NCBI GenBank assembly: GCA_903887275.1
Contig: CAISPD010000169.1
Span: forward strand, 1 to 32,595
Reading direction: 5' to 3'
From: an uncultured Mucilaginibacter sp.
GTDB taxonomy: Bacteria > Bacteroidota > Bacteroidia > Sphingobacteriales > Sphingobacteriaceae
Length of the DNA stretch: 32,595 bases
This document shows, piece after piece, positions 15,254 to 27,600 of the stretch. Position numbers and translations under genes: made by a program. Within the stretch, counting starts at the first letter, position 1. Every line of letters begins with the position of its first letter. The notes below the pieces were generated by a model. That model saw only the letters and a program-made list of their open reading frames with translations. It searched no databases and was not told where the DNA came from.

Positions 15254-17203
15254 ATGAAAAGATTTCTATTGTTTACGATGATAGTTACTGGCTTTTGCTG
15301 CCAGAGTTTTGCTCAGAATAAAAAAGTAGACAGCCTTAATAAGGCTTACCAAAAAAACAAACAGGATACAACACTTACTCAATATTACTTTATGAAAGCC
15401 GCAACGGTTTTCCTTACTACTAATGTTGATTCAGGCCTTATGTATTCCCGCAAAGCGCTGGCATTATCCCGTAAAATACACTATGTACGTGGTGAAGTGC
15501 AAGCCCTGAGTATTTTAGCCAATTACTTAAACATTAGCGGCGACTTGCCCGGTTCTTTGAAAGTTTCATTTGAGGCCCTGCCAAAAGCGCTGGCTATCCA
15601 TGAAATGCGCACAGTAGCGGCTTGCTATAACTCGCGCGGTCTAACGTACTCTACTTTAAAAGACACGAAAAAATCACTCGATAACTATTACGCAGCTAAA
15701 CAAGTGGTAGAAAAATATCGTTTCGATGACTTGCTGGTTGTAGAAATGAACAACATCAGCCGGGAATACCTGGACATGAACCGACTGGATTCCGCATACT
15801 ATTTTACCCGTACCGATTATGATTTTGCTTTGAAACACAAGGTGCTGAACAACCTGGGGTACCTTATTCGCAATTTCGGCATCATTGAAAGTAAAAAAGG
15901 CAATTTTAAAGGTGCGATCAATTTTTACCGGAAGAGTTTAGCAGATTCGAGTGCTATCAATAACCATTATCTGCAAAGTGAGGATTACAGACGAATTGCT
16001 GAGGCTTATCAAAAAATGGGGCGGGCCGATTCCTCTATTGCTTTCGGAAAAAAAGCTTTCGAGCAAGCCAAACTTGATCGAAACCCCGACCAGGTACAGC
16101 GTGTAACCCAACTGCTAACGGATGAATATCTGGCCAATGGAGATTATAAAAGTGCCTTTGACTATGAGCAGGTAACTCTTAAAGCCCGTGACAGTTTATT
16201 CAGCCAGCAGAAAACGCTACAGGTACAAAACCTCGCCTATAATGAAGACCAACGCCGCCAGGCGATCGAGACAGAACAAATAGCCTACCAAAATAAGGTG
16301 CGTTTTTATGGTTTGCTTGGCGTACTGGGAGTTTTTGCTCTCATCGCAGCCATCCTTTTATTTGCCAACACCCAACGTAAGAAAGCAAATACCGCCTTAC
16401 AAAAAACACTTTCCGAGCTTCAAAACACCCAGAAGCAACTGATACAGTCGGAAAAAATGGCCTCCCTTGGTGAGCTTACAGCCGGTATTGCCCACGAGAT
16501 CCAAAACCCTTTAAACTTTGTCAACAATTTTTCAGAAGTGAATACCGAAATGATCGATGAGATGACACAGGCAATAGAAAAGGGGCATTTTGAAGAAGTA
16601 AAGGCTTTGGCTGCAGATATCAAAGCTAACCAGGAAAAAATTAGCCAGCATGGTAAACGAGCCGATTTTATTGTGAAAGGCATGCTGCAACACAGTCGCA
16701 ATAGCAGCGGCGAAAAGCAGGAAGCCAACCTGAATGTTTTGGCTGAAGAGTTTTTCAAACTCTCGTACCATGGTTTACGGGCAAAAGACAAATCGTTTAT
16801 TGCCGAGATCGTCACCAATTTTGATGAAAAACTGCCCAAAATTAATATCGCACAACAGGAAATAGGCCGTGTATTGCTCAACCTGTTCAACAACGCCTTT
16901 TACGCTGTCAATCAAAAATCAAAAACAGCAGGACCCGATTATAAGCCGGAAGTTTCGGTATCGACCGCACTTGCCGACGGCCAGGTTCTGATAACGGTAA
17001 AGGACAATGGCGTAGGCATACCAGATGCTATTAAAGAGAAGATCATGCAGCCCTTTTTCACCACCAAACCGACGGGCGAAGGTACCGGGCTGGGTCTATC
17101 ATTAAGCTATGATATAGTGGTGAAAGGGCACGGCGGAAAGATTGAAATTGATACTAAAGAAGGTGAGTATACCGAGTTTAAAATAGCATTGCCAATCAAC
17201 TGA
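15254..17203 (+). CDS. TPR-containing sensor histidine kinase (array kinase 1)
   Basis: The protein has 649 residues. The frame is open upstream to a TTG at 15155, but the ATG at 15254 opens a clean signal peptide ([20 protein letters not shown]). A helical TPR-like periplasmic region of about 320 residues follows, then a membrane helix (about 352-374) and a short coiled coil. The DHp helix has its phospho-acceptor His414 in IAHEIQNPL. The ATPase domain has an N-box ([14 protein letters not shown]), DNGVGIPD, and [24 protein letters not shown] sensors usually bind proteins or peptides. There is no receiver domain. It is the first gene of the kinase array, and its TGA shares a base with the next ATG. 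Confidence 0.95.
   Translation: MKRFLLFTMIVTGFCCQSFAQNKKVDSLNKAYQKNKQDTTLTQYYFMKAATVFLTTNVDSGLMYSRKALALSRKIHYVRGEVQALSILANYLNISGDLPGSLKVSFEALPKALAIHEMRTVAACYNSRGLTYSTLKDTKKSLDNYYAAKQVVEKYRFDDLLVVEMNNISREYLDMNRLDSAYYFTRTDYDFALKHKVLNNLGYLIRNFGIIESKKGNFKGAINFYRKSLADSSAINNHYLQSEDYRRIAEAYQKMGRADSSIAFGKKAFEQAKLDRNPDQVQRVTQLLTDEYLANGDYKSAFDYEQVTLKARDSLFSQQKTLQVQNLAYNEDQRRQAIETEQIAYQNKVRFYGLLGVLGVFALIAAILLFANTQRKKANTALQKTLSELQNTQKQLIQSEKMASLGELTAGIAHEIQNPLNFVNNFSEVNTEMIDEMTQAIEKGHFEEVKALAADIKANQEKISQHGKRADFIVKGMLQHSRNSSGEKQEANLNVLAEEFFKLSYHGLRAKDKSFIAEIVTNFDEKLPKINIAQQEIGRVLLNLFNNAFYAVNQKSKTAGPDYKPEVSVSTALADGQVLITVKDNGVGIPDAIKEKIMQPFFTTKPTGEGTGLGLSLSYDIVVKGHGGKIEIDTKEGEYTEFKIALPIN
16865..17180 (+). 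repeat. Kinase-core segment nearly identical to 18856-19171 (copy 1)
   Basis: Aligned with an offset of 1991 bases and counted by hand, 16865-16969 differs from 18856-18960 at 3 positions, 16970-17050 at 15 positions out of 81, and 17051-17180 at 7 positions out of 130. Nearly all differences in the outer blocks are silent. Upstream, in the DHp helix, the same two genes encode nearly the same residues with many silent differences. The patchwork suggests gene conversion or recent partial duplication. Confidence 0.75.
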
Positions 17204-19191
17204 TGATGTTAAAAAAAAATCTTTTCATCGGATCGATTGTGATTGCTTGCAATATTTCATTGGCGCAAAAAAAACGACAGGATAGCCTGTTGAGCGTTTT
17301 AGACCAACTTAAGAATACAGAAAAATTAGGTATGGTACAGGCTGAACTGCTGGCTACCACCGGGGGTGATTTTGCTTTGCTCAAAAAGGCGAAGCACGAC
17401 CTTTCTGCGGCTGAAGCCGCAGGAAACCCCGAAAACGAAGCCCGGGCATTGTTAATGATAAGTGCTGCAACATTTACAATGCACGACCTGCCCGGCTTGC
17501 TCGATGCATCGCTAAAAGGAATAACTATTAGCCAAAAAATCAATAATAATTACTTTCTGTGCAGGTTCTTACATATGACAGCTTTAGCCAATGTTTATGC
17601 ACAGGACTGGCAAAAGTCTATAAACTATTCCATACAAGCTGCCCGGGTAGCAATGAAAGAAGGAGATATTATAGAAGTGATAGGCAACTACGGCAATCTT
17701 GAATCAGACTATGTGGATAAAAAACAGCTGGATTCTGCCTTTTACTACGCTCATCAGGAATTTGCTTTACTTCCAAAAGTTAAAAGTCTGCAGAAATGGT
17801 TCTATGAACAGACGGCGCTCGGCGACCTTGCAGAAGTATTATCCGCAGCAGGCAGACCTGATTCGGCTTTGATCTATTTTCGACGAAGCTTTAACATAAG
17901 TAAACAACATTTTCAAAGCTCCACTTTTCCATATACAGAAAATAACATGGCCCGGGCCTTTCTTGCAATAGGGCAGCTCGACTCAGCAAAAAAATATGCG
18001 CTTTTATCCTTTCAACAGGTTTCAAAAAATAAGATCTGGGAATTTACCGTGGGTGCTGCAGATATTTTAACCCAGGTTTACAAAGGCAGAGACGATAAGC
18101 AATATATCTATTACCTGAAGGCCGAAATGGCAGCAAAAGACAGCAGTAATGCTGCCGATAAATCGCGCCAGTTTCAGGTAATAGCCGACCGTGACCGGCA
18201 ACGCCAGGAGGACCTGAGATCGGCACAAGAGAAATTTAACAGCAGCATCCGCTTTTATGCTGTGATAGCGACAACAGTGGTTCTTTTGATAATCGGTGCC
18301 TTGCTTTGGCGAAATAACCGTCGGCAAAAACATGTCAATCAATTATTGAGCGAGCAAAAAGAAGAAATATCCGCCCAGCGGGATACCGTCGAACAAGCAC
18401 TGGGTGAATTAAAATCAACCCAAACCCAGTTGATCCAGTCGGAAAAAATGGCTTCGTTGGGTGAATTGACAGCCGGCATTGCGCATGAGATACAAAACCC
18501 ATTGAATTTCGTGAACAACTTTTCGGAAGTTAACAAGGAAATGTTGGTAGAATTGGATGAAGAGTTAGTTAAAGGAGATATAGCTGAAGCAAGGGCAATA
18601 GCTGCCGATATCAAGGCAAATGAGGAAAAAATAAACCACCATGGCAAACGGGCCGATTCCATTGTAAAAAGCATGCTCGAACATTCGCGCAGCACAAGCA
18701 GACAAAAAGAATTGACGAATATAAATCAACTGGCCGATGAATACATGCGCCTTTCCTACCACGGTCTACGGGCGAAAGACAAAAGCTTTAATGTTGAACT
18801 GCTGACCCAATTGGATCATGATCTGCCAAAAGTGAACGGTATCGGTCAGGAAATCGGCCGTGTATTGCTCAACCTGTTCAATAACGCCTTTTACGCTGTC
18901 AATCAAAAATCAAAAACAGCAGGACCCGATTATAAACCGGAAGTTTCGGTATCGACTGCATTTGCCAATGGGCAGGTATTAATAAAGGTAAAAGATAATG
19001 GGGTGGGCATACCAGACGCAATTAAAGAGAAGATAATGCAGCCCTTTTTCACCACCAAACCGACGGGAGAAGGTACCGGGCTGGGTCTATCATTAAGTTA
19101 TGATATTGTAGTAAAAGGGCATGGCGGAAAGATTGAAATTGATACTAAAGAAGGTGAGTATACTGAGTTTAGGGTTTACCTGCCTGTATAA
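17203..19191 (+). CDS. TPR-containing sensor histidine kinase (array kinase 2)
   Basis: The protein has 662 residues and begins at an ATG that overlaps the upstream stop by one base (TGATG), a strong sign of coupling. It has a signal peptide ([21 protein letters not shown]), a helical TPR-like sensor, a membrane helix at about 352-372, and a longer coiled coil than kinase 1 ([20 protein letters not shown]). DHp has His428. The ATPase domain is complete, with [10 protein letters not shown] and [13 protein letters not shown]. Its sensor differs strongly from that of kinase 1, but parts of the ATPase domain are almost identical in nucleotide sequence, including silent sites. Confidence 0.95.
   Translation: MMLKKNLFIGSIVIACNISLAQKKRQDSLLSVLDQLKNTEKLGMVQAELLATTGGDFALLKKAKHDLSAAEAAGNPENEARALLMISAATFTMHDLPGLLDASLKGITISQKINNNYFLCRFLHMTALANVYAQDWQKSINYSIQAARVAMKEGDIIEVIGNYGNLESDYVDKKQLDSAFYYAHQEFALLPKVKSLQKWFYEQTALGDLAEVLSAAGRPDSALIYFRRSFNISKQHFQSSTFPYTENNMARAFLAIGQLDSAKKYALLSFQQVSKNKIWEFTVGAADILTQVYKGRDDKQYIYYLKAEMAAKDSSNAADKSRQFQVIADRDRQRQEDLRSAQEKFNSSIRFYAVIATTVVLLIIGALLWRNNRRQKHVNQLLSEQKEEISAQRDTVEQALGELKSTQTQLIQSEKMASLGELTAGIAHEIQNPLNFVNNFSEVNKEMLVELDEELVKGDIAEARAIAADIKANEEKINHHGKRADSIVKSMLEHSRSTSRQKELTNINQLADEYMRLSYHGLRAKDKSFNVELLTQLDHDLPKVNGIGQEIGRVLLNLFNNAFYAVNQKSKTAGPDYKPEVSVSTAFANGQVLIKVKDNGVGIPDAIKEKIMQPFFTTKPTGEGTGLGLSLSYDIVVKGHGGKIEIDTKEGEYTEFRVYLPV
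18856..19171 (+). repeat. Kinase-core segment nearly identical to 16865-17180 (copy 2)
   Basis: This is the partner of the copy in array kinase 1. It covers the N-box through the G2-box of the ATPase domain of array kinase 2. The two outer blocks are about 95 to 97 percent identical and the middle block about 81 percent, by hand count. Confidence 0.75.
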
Positions 19192-19199
19192 ATAAAATT

Positions 19200-21410
19200 A
19201 TGATGAAGAAAATTCTATTGCTGTTATCCTTTTATTTACTTGCCGGCAAGTGCTTTGCGCAAAATGAATTTGCCAGGCCAACGATGGACTCCTTAAAAAG
19301 GCTGCTTTCGGTGACAAAAGACCCAAAAGACAGCTTGTTGCTATTGCAAAAACTGGTAGACGTTACACCTATCAGGGAGGGTGAAGTTACCAATTACCCA
19401 GACCGGGTTTCGGCATTATTAGCCTTAAATAAGCGTTTAAAATTAATAGACCCTGCACCCTATCAACTTATTGGCGAGGGAAATACCCAGTGGAGGGCTA
19501 AACAATATGTTGAGGCGCTTCAAAGTCTGCAGGCTGCTATCGAACTGTTTGATAAGCAGCATAAGCAGATCCTGCCCTTATTGATGAACATGCGCATCTT
19601 GTATAACCTGATGGGTAACCAGGAAGAGCGCTTAGCCTATTACAGTAAAAAACTGGAATATTATCTCGTCAATGGTCCGGTCTTCAATACCGCTCCATGT
19701 TATCATGCCATCGGTGGATATTACCTGATCAAAGGTGCCAATAACCTAGCCATCAATAATTATTTAAAAGGAGCCGAGGTATTTCGCCAGTATAGCCCTA
19801 TTTATTATTCCAATGCCATAAGTGTTGTGGGGATAACCTACGCAAATTGGGGCAACCTGGAAAAAGCAGGACAATATATCAACCAAATACTTCCTGCTGC
19901 AAAAAGACTAAATGACAAAAATTCATTAAGTACTTGTTATTATGGGCTGACGTTAATTGCCTATTTCAAAAATAATTTCGAAGAAGCATTGAAGCAGAAT
20001 GCATTGGATATTAAGACCCAAACCCAGGTTAGTTCGCAACGGACAGCAACAAGTACTGCTTTAAGAGCTGCTATTTATTTGAAAAAAGGTGAACCAGATA
20101 TGGCCTTTCCATTTTTGGAAAGGGTGAGAAAAATGGCTGATTCGGCAGCATTAAAAACAGTTAATGCCTTCGGAAATATGGAGGTTGATTTTGGGTATTA
20201 TCAATATTACAAAGCCAATGGCGACCTGAATCAAGCCGAAAGGTACCTGTTGAAAGCCTACCAAATAGTGGTTGATGCTAAAGACACGCCTTTACAGTTA
20301 AAATATTTGCGAGAACTGGGCGATTTCTACAAGTCGCAAAAAAAGCCGGAGCTCTCGGGTAAATATTTCGATCAGTACTTTCTGGTATCGGAAGAACAGC
20401 AAAAAAACCTTGAACAGTTTAAGATAGCCCAATACGAAATTGACCAGAACGATAAAGCGCAACGCAATCACATTACCCAACTCAAGCAGGAAAAAGCGGT
20501 ACAGGAATATGAGATCGGTCGCCGTAATATTTTACTCTGGGGCTCACTCGTGGTGCTGGCGCTCATAACAGCATTGCTTGTTTTTATCTACCGGCAATTG
20601 CAAACCAATAAAAAAACGCTGATCTCGCTCAGGCAAACGCAACGGCAATTGATCCAGTCGGAAAAAATGGCTTCGCTTGGTGAGCTAACCGCCGGCATTG
20701 CACATGAGATACAAAACCCGCTGAACTTCGTCAATAATTTTTCGGAAGTAAACATTGAGTTATTGGAGGAATTAGACGAAGAATTGAAACGCGGCGAAAT
20801 TGACGAAGCTCTGGATATATCCAGCAATATCAAACAAAACCTCGAAAAAATAGGCTACCACGGTAAACGCGCCGACGGCATCGTAAAGGGCATGCTGCAA
20901 CACAGCCGGGCCAGCAGCGGGCAAAAAGAACCGACCGATGTAAACGTACTGGCCGACGAATACCTGCGCCTGGCCTATCATGGTTTGCGCGCAAAGGACA
21001 AATCGTTCAACGCCGACCTGGTGACCAATTTTGAAGAAAAGCTACCCAAAGTACCTATGGTGCCACAGGATGTTGGTCGGGTTGTGCTTAACCTGCTGAC
21101 CAATGCGTTCTATGCCGTTCAGCAAAAGCAAAAAACCGCTGACGCAACCTACAAACCCACGCTGGAAATGTCAACCAGCCTGAAAGATGGCGCTGTTGAA
21201 ATTAAGGTAAGAGACAACGGCCCGGGCATACCCGAAAACATTAAGGACAAGATCATGCAACCCTTCTTTACCACCAAACCTACCGGCGAGGGTACGGGAC
21301 TGGGCCTTTCGATGAGTTATGATATCATCGTGAAAGGGCATGGCGGCAAAATTGATGTGAATACCAGGGAGGGCGAGTTCACAGAATTTACTATTACGTT
21401 ACCGCTTTAA
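19200..21410 (+). CDS. TPR-containing sensor histidine kinase (array kinase 3)
   Basis: The protein has 736 residues, starting eight bases after the previous stop; two consecutive ATGs are available and the first is used. It has a signal peptide (MMKKILLLLSFYLLAGKCFA) and the longest sensor of the TPR set, with about 420 residues of helical repeats. A membrane helix at about 444-465 and a short coiled coil follow. DHp has His502. The ATPase domain is intact but the most divergent of the set (VVLNLLTNAFYAVQQKQ, VRDNGPGIPE, LGLSMSYDIIVKGHGG). The DHp hairpin belongs to the shorter class, as in kinases 1, 2 and 6. Confidence 0.94.
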   Translation: MMKKILLLLSFYLLAGKCFAQNEFARPTMDSLKRLLSVTKDPKDSLLLLQKLVDVTPIREGEVTNYPDRVSALLALNKRLKLIDPAPYQLIGEGNTQWRAKQYVEALQSLQAAIELFDKQHKQILPLLMNMRILYNLMGNQEERLAYYSKKLEYYLVNGPVFNTAPCYHAIGGYYLIKGANNLAINNYLKGAEVFRQYSPIYYSNAISVVGITYANWGNLEKAGQYINQILPAAKRLNDKNSLSTCYYGLTLIAYFKNNFEEALKQNALDIKTQTQVSSQRTATSTALRAAIYLKKGEPDMAFPFLERVRKMADSAALKTVNAFGNMEVDFGYYQYYKANGDLNQAERYLLKAYQIVVDAKDTPLQLKYLRELGDFYKSQKKPELSGKYFDQYFLVSEEQQKNLEQFKIAQYEIDQNDKAQRNHITQLKQEKAVQEYEIGRRNILLWGSLVVLALITALLVFIYRQLQTNKKTLISLRQTQRQLIQSEKMASLGELTAGIAHEIQNPLNFVNNFSEVNIELLEELDEELKRGEIDEALDISSNIKQNLEKIGYHGKRADGIVKGMLQHSRASSGQKEPTDVNVLADEYLRLAYHGLRAKDKSFNADLVTNFEEKLPKVPMVPQDVGRVVLNLLTNAFYAVQQKQKTADATYKPTLEMSTSLKDGAVEIKVRDNGPGIPENIKDKIMQPFFTTKPTGEGTGLGLSMSYDIIVKGHGGKIDVNTREGEFTEFTITLPL

Positions 21411-21415
21411 ATCGA

Positions 21416-23494
21416 ATGAAAAAATTCATCAAAATATTTGTGTTTTTGCTGCTGCCTTTTTCAGGCATGGGTCAAAAAAGCCACCTGGATAGTTTAAAGC
21501 AAGCATTTAAAACAGCGAATACCGACTCCATACGCTATTTGCGTTTGTTTGACCTTGCCGACTATTTTTCAGAAGCCAATAGAGATTCGTCACTTTATTT
21601 CAGCAAATTGGCAACAAGCCTTGCGAAAAAAAATGGCCATGCGCTTGACGAAGCCTGGGCGATAGATGGCAGCGGGTATGTATTGATGCATTTAGGCAAG
21701 TTTCCCGAATCGCTGGAATACCTGCAGCGCGCGCTCAAACTTGTTGAAGACCCGGCCAGTGAGCAAAAAACCTGGAACCATATCAACAACTTACCTAACC
21801 ACATGATGCGTATCTTTTTACTTGGAAGTATCCATCATGATTTGGGGCATTTGATGGGTGCAACAAATAATATTGAGCAGCAAATAGCAGAGTACCGGGA
21901 AACTAAAAAACTTGCAACTGAAGCAAACGATCAGGGCTTACTTAGTTTGGTCAATATGAATCTCGGGCACACCTATGAAAAACTTAATCGCCTTGATTCA
22001 GCGCTGGTTCTGGAACAAATTGCGGAAAAAATTGCCAAAAAAACAGGGTTTACAAAATATCTGGGATTGGTGTATACCAATATGGGTCGCATTTATTTAA
22101 AAATGGGGAATACAGATCAAGGCCTTAAATATTTTCATTTATCGATCAGTACGGGTTTTGAACAAAAGAATTTTTCAAATTTAGCGACGACATACAATGA
22201 ACTTGCCGATCATTATCTGAAAGTAAAGCAAAAAGACTCCAGCTTATATTTTGCCAAAAAAACGCTCGATGTTATAAACCAGATGCAAAGCCTGCAAGAC
22301 CGGGATAAAGCCTACGATAACCTCTATAAAAGCTACCAATTGAATGGCAAAACCGACAGTGCCTATAAATACCAGGGCCTGGCTTTAATGGCAAAAGACA
22401 GCATTTTTAACGCGACCGTTAAGAATCTGGCCGAATTTCAGCAACTATCCTTTAAGGCGCAATTGCATGCGCAAGACCTGGAAAAAGAAAAAGCCGCGAC
22501 CCAAACACGTATCAGAACCTATGTATTGTTAGCTGCAATCGCTGTATTTATGTTGATAGCAGGAATCTTCTACCGCAATAACCGGCAAAAGCAAAAGGTC
22601 AATAATTTGCTATTTCATCAGAATGAGGAGATCGTACAACAAAAAGAGGAGATAGAGTCACAGCGCGATGATCTCGAAAAAACGCTTTCCGATCTGAAAG
22701 CCACGCAAACCCAACTGATACAATCCGAGAAAATGGCTTCACTGGGTGAGCTAACCGCCGGCATCGCCCATGAGATCCAGAACCCCTTAAACTTTGTCAA
22801 TAATTTTTCGGAAGTAAACCTCGAAATGCTGAAGGAGCTGCAGGCTGAAAATTTAAAACCAAAGGCAGAGCAAGATGAGCAAACGGCCAATGAATTGATC
22901 AGTGATCTGATAGCCAATGAGGAAAAAATAAATCATCATGGCAGAAGGGCCGATAGTATTGTTAAAGGCATGCTCGAACATTCACGCAGCGCAACGGGGC
23001 AAAAGGAACCTACCGATATCAACCTAATGGCAGATGAATTCCTGCGCCTCAGCTATCATGGCTTAAGGGCAAAAGACAAAAGTTTTAATGCTGAAGTTGT
23101 TACGCATTTAGCAGCCGGGCTACCTAAAGTAAATGCGATCCCGCAAGATATTGGTCGGGTACTGCTCAACCTGTTCAATAATGCCTTTTATGCAGTCAAT
23201 CAAAAACAGAAATCACTGGGCGGTAACTACAAGCCTGAAGTTTCGGTTAGCACCAGCACCGAAAATGGGCAGGTAATTATCAAAGTAAAAGACAACGGCA
23301 TAGGTATTCCGGATGCTATCAAGGAAAAAATTATGCAGCCATTTTTTACCACCAAACCTACAGGCGAGGGTACCGGACTGGGCCTGAGCCTTACTTATGA
23401 TATGGTGGTTAAGGGACATGGAGGCAACATACAAGTTGATAGTGTTGACGGTGAGGGGACAACGCTTACAATTCAATTGCCGATAAATATTTAA
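21416..23494 (+). CDS. TPR-containing sensor histidine kinase (array kinase 4)
   Basis: The protein has 692 residues, starting five bases after the previous stop, with a signal peptide ([19 protein letters not shown]). A helical TPR-like sensor is followed by a membrane helix (about 370-390). A long coiled coil follows ([20 protein letters not shown]) and leads into DHp with His452. The DHp hairpin is about four residues longer than in kinases 1-3 ([15 protein letters not shown]). The sensor end ([13 protein letters not shown], then [10 protein letters not shown]) is clearly homologous to that of array kinase 6, so these two are sister genes. The ATPase domain is complete, with [10 protein letters not shown] and [16 protein letters not shown]. 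Confidence 0.95.
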   Translation: MKKFIKIFVFLLLPFSGMGQKSHLDSLKQAFKTANTDSIRYLRLFDLADYFSEANRDSSLYFSKLATSLAKKNGHALDEAWAIDGSGYVLMHLGKFPESLEYLQRALKLVEDPASEQKTWNHINNLPNHMMRIFLLGSIHHDLGHLMGATNNIEQQIAEYRETKKLATEANDQGLLSLVNMNLGHTYEKLNRLDSALVLEQIAEKIAKKTGFTKYLGLVYTNMGRIYLKMGNTDQGLKYFHLSISTGFEQKNFSNLATTYNELADHYLKVKQKDSSLYFAKKTLDVINQMQSLQDRDKAYDNLYKSYQLNGKTDSAYKYQGLALMAKDSIFNATVKNLAEFQQLSFKAQLHAQDLEKEKAATQTRIRTYVLLAAIAVFMLIAGIFYRNNRQKQKVNNLLFHQNEEIVQQKEEIESQRDDLEKTLSDLKATQTQLIQSEKMASLGELTAGIAHEIQNPLNFVNNFSEVNLEMLKELQAENLKPKAEQDEQTANELISDLIANEEKINHHGRRADSIVKGMLEHSRSATGQKEPTDINLMADEFLRLSYHGLRAKDKSFNAEVVTHLAAGLPKVNAIPQDIGRVLLNLFNNAFYAVNQKQKSLGGNYKPEVSVSTSTENGQVIIKVKDNGIGIPDAIKEKIMQPFFTTKPTGEGTGLGLSLTYDMVVKGHGGNIQVDSVDGEGTTLTIQLPINI

Positions 23495-23506
23495 AAAAAG
23501 CAAGCT

Positions 23507-24649
23507 ATGAACGCAAGATCGATCCGGGGTAAATCACCTGAAGAAATTCAAACCGCTCTGAACCGGAATTTAGCCGGGGGATTCAATCCCACGCTGGCTA
23601 TCGTATTTACATCAATTAAGCAAGACCGAAACCTGCTTGGTAAAATCTTAAGTGACGCCGGTATTGCCGTTTTTGGGGTCACGACAAATGGCGAATTTAT
23701 TGATGAAGACCTCAGCAACGGCGAAATAGCTGTTCTCCTGCTCGATATCAACCCGGCGTATTTCGGTATATATTTCGAAGAATTTAAGGATAGCAATTAT
23801 CGGGCAGCGTCGCAGGCTATTGCAAGAAAAGCTAAAGATACATTCGCCTCCCCGGCCTTTCTGATCTCGGCAAGCAGCAGCATGCAAAGCGATGCTGAAG
23901 CAATTCTGGCGGGATTTGAAGATATTATAGGCGATCAAGCCAATGTGTTCGGCGGTATGGCCGGCGACGATTTTACTTTTATGGAGCAGTTTGTTTTCAC
24001 AAACAACCTGGAAAGCAATAATGGCCTGGTTGCAATTGCGCTGGATGAAGAAAAGATCGCCGTAAAAGGCAGGGCAACCTGTGGCTGGAATGCGATCGGC
24101 ACTCCGAAAACTGTTACCAAAAGCATAGGTAGTCATGTTTTTACTATTGATGATGTACCGGTATTGGAGTTAACCAAAAAATACAGCGGCCTCGATATAC
24201 GCTCAGGAGATACGGTAGATGTAGCCATTCAGATAGCCACATCGCTGCCACTACAATTGCAAAGGGAAAAAGGCGATCCTGTAATGCGGCCCGGCATTAA
24301 GGTAAATTTCGAGGATGGCTCCTTTATTTGCCAGGGCAATGTTCCTCAGGGCTCCAGGGTTCGCTTCTCGTTACCGCCTGATTTTGACGTAATGGAAAAA
24401 GTGATCAAGGTGCTTGACGAGCTTAAAGCTACCGAAATGCCTGAAGCAGATGCTTTGGTAGTTTTTAGCTGTGCAGGGAGAATATTATCCTTTGGGCCGA
24501 TGATGAATATTGAAATTGAAGGCGTACGCAAAGTGTGGAACGTACCCATGGCAGGTATGTTTTCAATGGCTGAGCTCGGACGTGCCAATAACGGCAATTT
24601 GGAGATGCATAATTTAACCACCTGTTGCGTGGCTTTGAAAGAGAAATAA
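23507..24649 (+). CDS. Stand-alone FIST-domain ligand-sensor protein
   Basis: The 380-residue protein has no signal peptide or membrane helix. The N-terminal half matches the FIST N domain, with LAIVFTSIKQD, VFGVTTNGEFID, ISASSSMQSDAE and VFGGMAGDD. The C-terminal half matches FIST_C, with VFSCAGR near 325 and a closing FSMAELGR and LTTCCVAL. FIST domains are predicted to bind small ligands such as amino acids and are usually fused to kinases or diguanylate cyclases. Here the protein is separate, 12 bases after kinase 4 and 20 bases before the giant cytosolic kinase. This suggests, by inference, that it delivers a ligand signal to one of the kinases. No effector domain is attached. Confidence 0.9.
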   Translation: MNARSIRGKSPEEIQTALNRNLAGGFNPTLAIVFTSIKQDRNLLGKILSDAGIAVFGVTTNGEFIDEDLSNGEIAVLLLDINPAYFGIYFEEFKDSNYRAASQAIARKAKDTFASPAFLISASSSMQSDAEAILAGFEDIIGDQANVFGGMAGDDFTFMEQFVFTNNLESNNGLVAIALDEEKIAVKGRATCGWNAIGTPKTVTKSIGSHVFTIDDVPVLELTKKYSGLDIRSGDTVDVAIQIATSLPLQLQREKGDPVMRPGIKVNFEDGSFICQGNVPQGSRVRFSLPPDFDVMEKVIKVLDELKATEMPEADALVVFSCAGRILSFGPMMNIEIEGVRKVWNVPMAGMFSMAELGRANNGNLEMHNLTTCCVALKEK

Positions 24650-24669
24650 TAAATTATTATCCGATTGGA

Positions 24670-27600
24670 ATGGACCAGAATCTGCAAACCGTAATCGACC
24701 TGATCACTACTGATACGCAACTTAGCGAAGCTGAAAAGGAGGCTATAATTGCTAAGTTAAAGGCCGTCGATAAAAAGATGGGAATCGATGCTTTCAGGAT
24801 AGAGCGTGCCGACCAGTTGAAAAAAACCATGACGGTTTTGCTGGAAGAAACTATTGAAGAACTGGAACATAAGCGAATAGCAGTTGAAGAAAAAAACCGC
24901 GACCTGCAGATAGAGGCCTCCCTTGAAAGAGTGCGAACGGTTGCAATGAGCATGCGCAAGCCTGACGACCTTTTAAGCATTTGCGAATCATTATTCCTTG
25001 AACTGCAACAACTTGATTTTGACCATCTGAGAAATGCCTTAGTGCACACCTTTTTAAACAGCAATTTCTTTATTGATTACGACTATTCAGATTTTTCTAA
25101 GGGAACGATCAACCATATTCCTTATAGTGGTGACCCAATGCTTGAAAAATTTGTAAAAGATATCCGGAAAACAAAAGATGCATTTTTTGAGGAAGCCCTA
25201 ACTGGCATTGAACTTGAAAATTGGAAAAAATTCAGGAACACCAACAATGAAGTCCCGGATGAACGCCTGGACAAAACAACATCGCTTTATTATTATTTCT
25301 ATTCGGTAGGAGAAGCGGCAATTGGTATATCAACTTTTCTACCAATATCTGCCGAAAAGCTCGAAGTACTCAAACGCTTCCGTAATGTTTTCGACCTGGC
25401 TTATCGTCGATTTGCGGATATTCAGTTAGCCGAGGAGCAGGCTAAAGAGGCTCGTTTGGAAACCGCCCTGGAGCGGGTCAGAGCCGTGGCTATGGCGATG
25501 AAAAAAGCTGATGAGCTGATCGGTGTTTGCGAAGCAATGTACAAGGAATTGATTGCCTTAGGCTTTGAAAATATCCGCAATGCGCAGATCGCGATTAACA
25601 ATGATGCGAGGCAAACCTACCTCGCTTTCGAATACGCCGATTATGGTGTAAATATTAAAGAGGAACCCTATGGCACGCATAGGTTACTTGTCGAGATCCA
25701 GGCCGAAATAAACCGGTCGAGTGAAGCCCTGTTCAAAAAAATAATTTCGGGCAAGGAATTGGAAGATTGGCAGGCCTGGCGAAATAAACTTGGTTTATTA
25801 AAAGATGAGCGTGTCGAGAAAGCCGAAGCAATGTGTTTTTATATGCATTCAATAGGTGCTGGCATGATCGGTATCTCTACCTATAATGCGATAACCGAAG
25901 ATCAGCAGGAGATATTGAAACGCTTCAAAAACGTTTTTGAACTGTCGTACCGGAGGTATGCCGACGTGGCACAGGCCGAGGCGCAGGCCCGCGAATCAAA
26001 AATTGAGCTGGCTTTGGAACGTGTTCGTGCACGAACCATGGCGATGCAGCATAGCGATGAGTTGTCTGAAACCGTTTATATTTTATTTCAACAGTTCAAA
26101 GACTTAGGCGAAAATCCCGATCAGGCTACTATAGGGGTGATCAATGAAGAAGAAAAGGTGATAGAATATTGGGTGACGATGTATGGCAGCCAGATTAATC
26201 AGGTATTCAAATTCCCGATAGACGAGCCGCATGTTACCCAGAAGATCTACCAGGGCTGGAAGGCTAAAAAAACCTCGCTGGTGATCGATTTGAGTGGAAA
26301 GGACCTGCATACATTTACGAAGTTCCGCGAAAACATGGGCGGAGCGAAACACGATCCCCACGAGCAGCGTCGGGTGATCAATGTGGCTTTTTTCTCGAAA
26401 GGATTGATCAATGTTCAGTCGTCGCAAGAGCGTTCGGCTGAAAGCATAAAATTACTGGAACGATTTGCCGGGGTTTTTGATGGTACTTATACCCGTTTTC
26501 TCGATCTGAAAAAAGCGGAGGCACAAGCCAGGGAATCGCAGATAGAACTGGCATTGGAAAGGGTACGCGCCCGCACCATGGCCATGCAGCATAGTGATGA
26601 ACTGGCGGAAACTTCTTATTTACTGGACAGTCAGGTTAGAGCATTGGGCATTCAAACCCGGGGCTGCGCTTTTAATATCTATGGTAAAGTTGAATCAACA
26701 GAATGGTTTAGTTCTGAAGCTGGTACAATGCCTGTCTACAAGACACCTAGAGAAGAAGCATTTCTGCGATATTATGCAGCCGGACAGCGTGGTGAATCAT
26801 TGTACATTGAAGAATTTGACGGTGAAGTTTGCAAAGCGCATTATGAATATTTGTGCACCTTACCAATTGCCGGCGATGCATTGAAGCAAATTATAGCAAA
26901 CGGTGGCTCATTTCCTGAACATCAAATAGATCATATTGCTTATTTCAAATTCGGTTACCTGTTGTTTATTACTTATGAGCAGGTACCGGAAGCACATGAT
27001 ATTTTCAAACGTTTTGCCAAAGTATTCGAACAAACCTATACCCGTTTCCTCGATCTGCAAAAAGCGGAGGACCAGGTTAGGGAGGCCCAGATTGAAGCGG
27101 CCTTAGAGCGCACCCGTACGCAAAGTATGATCATGCAGCATTCGAGTGAACTGGATGATACTTTGCGCGTATTTCACCAACAGGTGTTGCAGTTAGGTAT
27201 TCGTTCAGCATTTTCATTTTTGTGGCTGCCGGATGAAGAAAAGGATCGCCACATTTTCTGGGCAGCCTGGGCCGAAAATAATTCCAATAATTTTAAGAGT
27301 AAAGCCATTGATTACCCGCTCGACCGTAATGAACCAGCTACAGCACAATGTTTGATCGACTGGAAAGGAAGCGACCCTGTAGTATCGTACCATGTCGCGC
27401 CGGAAGGAGTTGCAGGTTACTTTGCTGCATGGCAGGAACTGATCGATGGCGTTGAACAATTGAAGCCTGAATATTTCCAGGGCGGATTATATTATGTGGA
27501 AGCCTTTTTGAAATATGGCTGCTTTGGTGTAATGGTTGAAAAATCGCTATCACCCGAAGAAAGCAAAATATTAGGGCGCTTTGCTATTGAGTTTGAACGA

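Noticed and set aside
16420..16893. Long minus-strand open frames opposite the DHp region, recurring at 18339-18695, 20588-20833, 22618-22917, 29358-29585 and 31305-31730
   Set aside because: They recur because the same conserved kinase core is read backwards; they encode the same shadow peptide, have no context of their own and follow the codon pattern of the real genes.
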